Shown here piece after piece: positions 4,878 to 5,389 of a stretch of 5,389 nt of DNA. This stretch comes from Acidobacteriaceae bacterium (GTDB taxonomy: Bacteria > Acidobacteriota > Terriglobia > Terriglobales > Acidobacteriaceae). Below the pieces are notes generated by a model. It was not told the origin of the DNA. It made no database searches and worked only from the letters and a program-made list of their open reading frames with translations. The stretch lies in the NCBI GenBank assembly GCA_003140785.1, contig PLKY01000164.1, positions 292 to 5,680 of the forward strand, read 5' to 3'. The position numbers and the translations under genes are program-made. Every line of letters begins with the position of its first letter. The first letter of the stretch is position 1.

Positions 4878-5389
4878 TCAATTCCGGGAGAAGCCCGGAT
4901 AGACAAAGGCTGCTCGAATAGATTCAGCATCATTCTCTGAAACCCCGGCGGCTCGAGCAGTGCTGTACCATGTTTTCTCGATCTCTTCTTTCATCCCATC
5001 GACGATCCTTCTAGCTTCTTCCACGTCTAGAAGGAATCGGGCATGCTGAGACAGAATATTGTTTCCATTCGCAAATCGGCCTTGATCCCCGCACTCCATT
5101 GCGAGATCTCGGTGATCCTGGCTGACGACAGGCGATGGCGTCAAATCATATGCGGGTGAGAGTCTCCAGTCGCGGTCGATGGCTATGAGGGCGTGGTTGC
5201 GGGGATGGTCATCGAGATTAGAAATCAGAGCGTTGAAGCAGATCCGACGAAATAGCTCCCGCGCGTCATCTTTCGGTCTCGAGACGATGCGTCGCAACTC
5301 CTCGGCAAGAACGACGTATGACCAGCGGGTTCTTGTCTGTGGAGATTCGTCGGCTCGCAACACAGTGAGGCCGCTGATCATTCGAGCGC
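4878..5389 (-). CDS. hipA: HipA-type toxin kinase, C-terminal part (5' end outside window)
   Basis: A reading frame of 170 codons enters from the right edge (the first whole codons read Ala-Arg-Met) and ends at the TGA at 4880-4878. The Met at 5381 is internal: HipA proteins carry several hundred residues, including the ATP-binding part, before this point. Counting from that Met, ISGLTVLRADE (2-12) matches the conserved strand that precedes the catalytic region, and LFRRICFNALISNLDDHPRN (43-62) contains the catalytic loop with D57 and N62. WRLSPAYDLTP (72-82) contains the metal-binding aspartate D79. The 5- and 22-residue spacings fit the HipA kinase arrangement (D309 and D332 in E. coli HipA). 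The C-terminus AFVYPGF looks natural. HipA kinases phosphorylate targets such as glutamyl-tRNA synthetase and are neutralised by a HipB repressor, normally encoded next to hipA; none is in the window, so it should lie to the right. No lesion is seen in the visible part. Confidence 0.85.
   Translation of the reverse strand, partial: ARMISGLTVLRADESPQTRTRWSYVVLAEELRRIVSRPKDDARELFRRICFNALISNLDDHPRNHALIAIDRDWRLSPAYDLTPSPVVSQDHRDLAMECGDQGRFANGNNILSQHARFLLDVEEARRIVDGMKEEIEKTWYSTARAAGVSENDAESIRAAFVYPGFSRN

Noticed and set aside
1..5389. CRISPR array, tRNA, rRNA, retron or insertion-sequence ends
   Set aside because: No regularly spaced repeat-spacer units, no cloverleaf or rRNA sequence, no reverse transcriptase and no paired terminal inverted repeats around a transposase were seen.

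Overview
The window looks like an accessory, rearranged stretch of a GC-rich soil-type bacterial chromosome. The long secreted beta-propeller gene resembles proteins I associate with Acidobacteriota (Terriglobia), and the CHAT/TPR remnant would fit that too. This assignment rests on recalled family resemblance only and is tentative.

Layout, left to right. (1) 1-155: a regulatory region with a possible terminator tail at the edge, a sigma70-like promoter (104-132), and a cluster of half-sites of consensus TATTCnCYGCAA arranged as inverted repeats over the promoter and the start codon of the next gene. (2) 141-1268 (+): an intact class II Fic protein with DUF4172-like N-terminus, inhibitory helix, complete HPFEDGNGRIAR motif and a C-terminal winged helix that is the natural candidate to bind those half-sites. 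(3) 1277-1621 (+): a serine recombinase fragment lacking its N-terminal catalytic serine segment and ended by a stop, lying eight bases after the Fic stop. (4) 1842-3812 (+): a complete 656-residue exported PQQ-type beta-propeller protein, probably a resident gene. (5) 3813-4019: no gene I can support. (6) 4020-4466 (-): a broken, internally deleted remnant of a TPR-CHAT (caspase-like) gene; TPR-like pieces and the extreme C-terminus of the CHAT domain remain, in the correct order. (7) 4467-4877: mostly degraded sequence, with one possible 38-codon ORF just after hipA. (8) 4878-5389 (-): the C-terminal part of a HipA-type toxin kinase; its start and any hipB lie beyond the right edge.

How the parts relate: the Fic gene, the HipA kinase and the CHAT remnant are all of kinds found in toxin-antitoxin, stress or defence loci. 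The recombinase fragment marks past mobile DNA. The beta-propeller gene sits between them with different codon use and no evident functional tie. The most original feature is the Fic control region, which suggests a self-regulating Fic gene: a near-leaderless promoter whose spacer, -10 element and start codon are occupied by symmetric operator half-sites.
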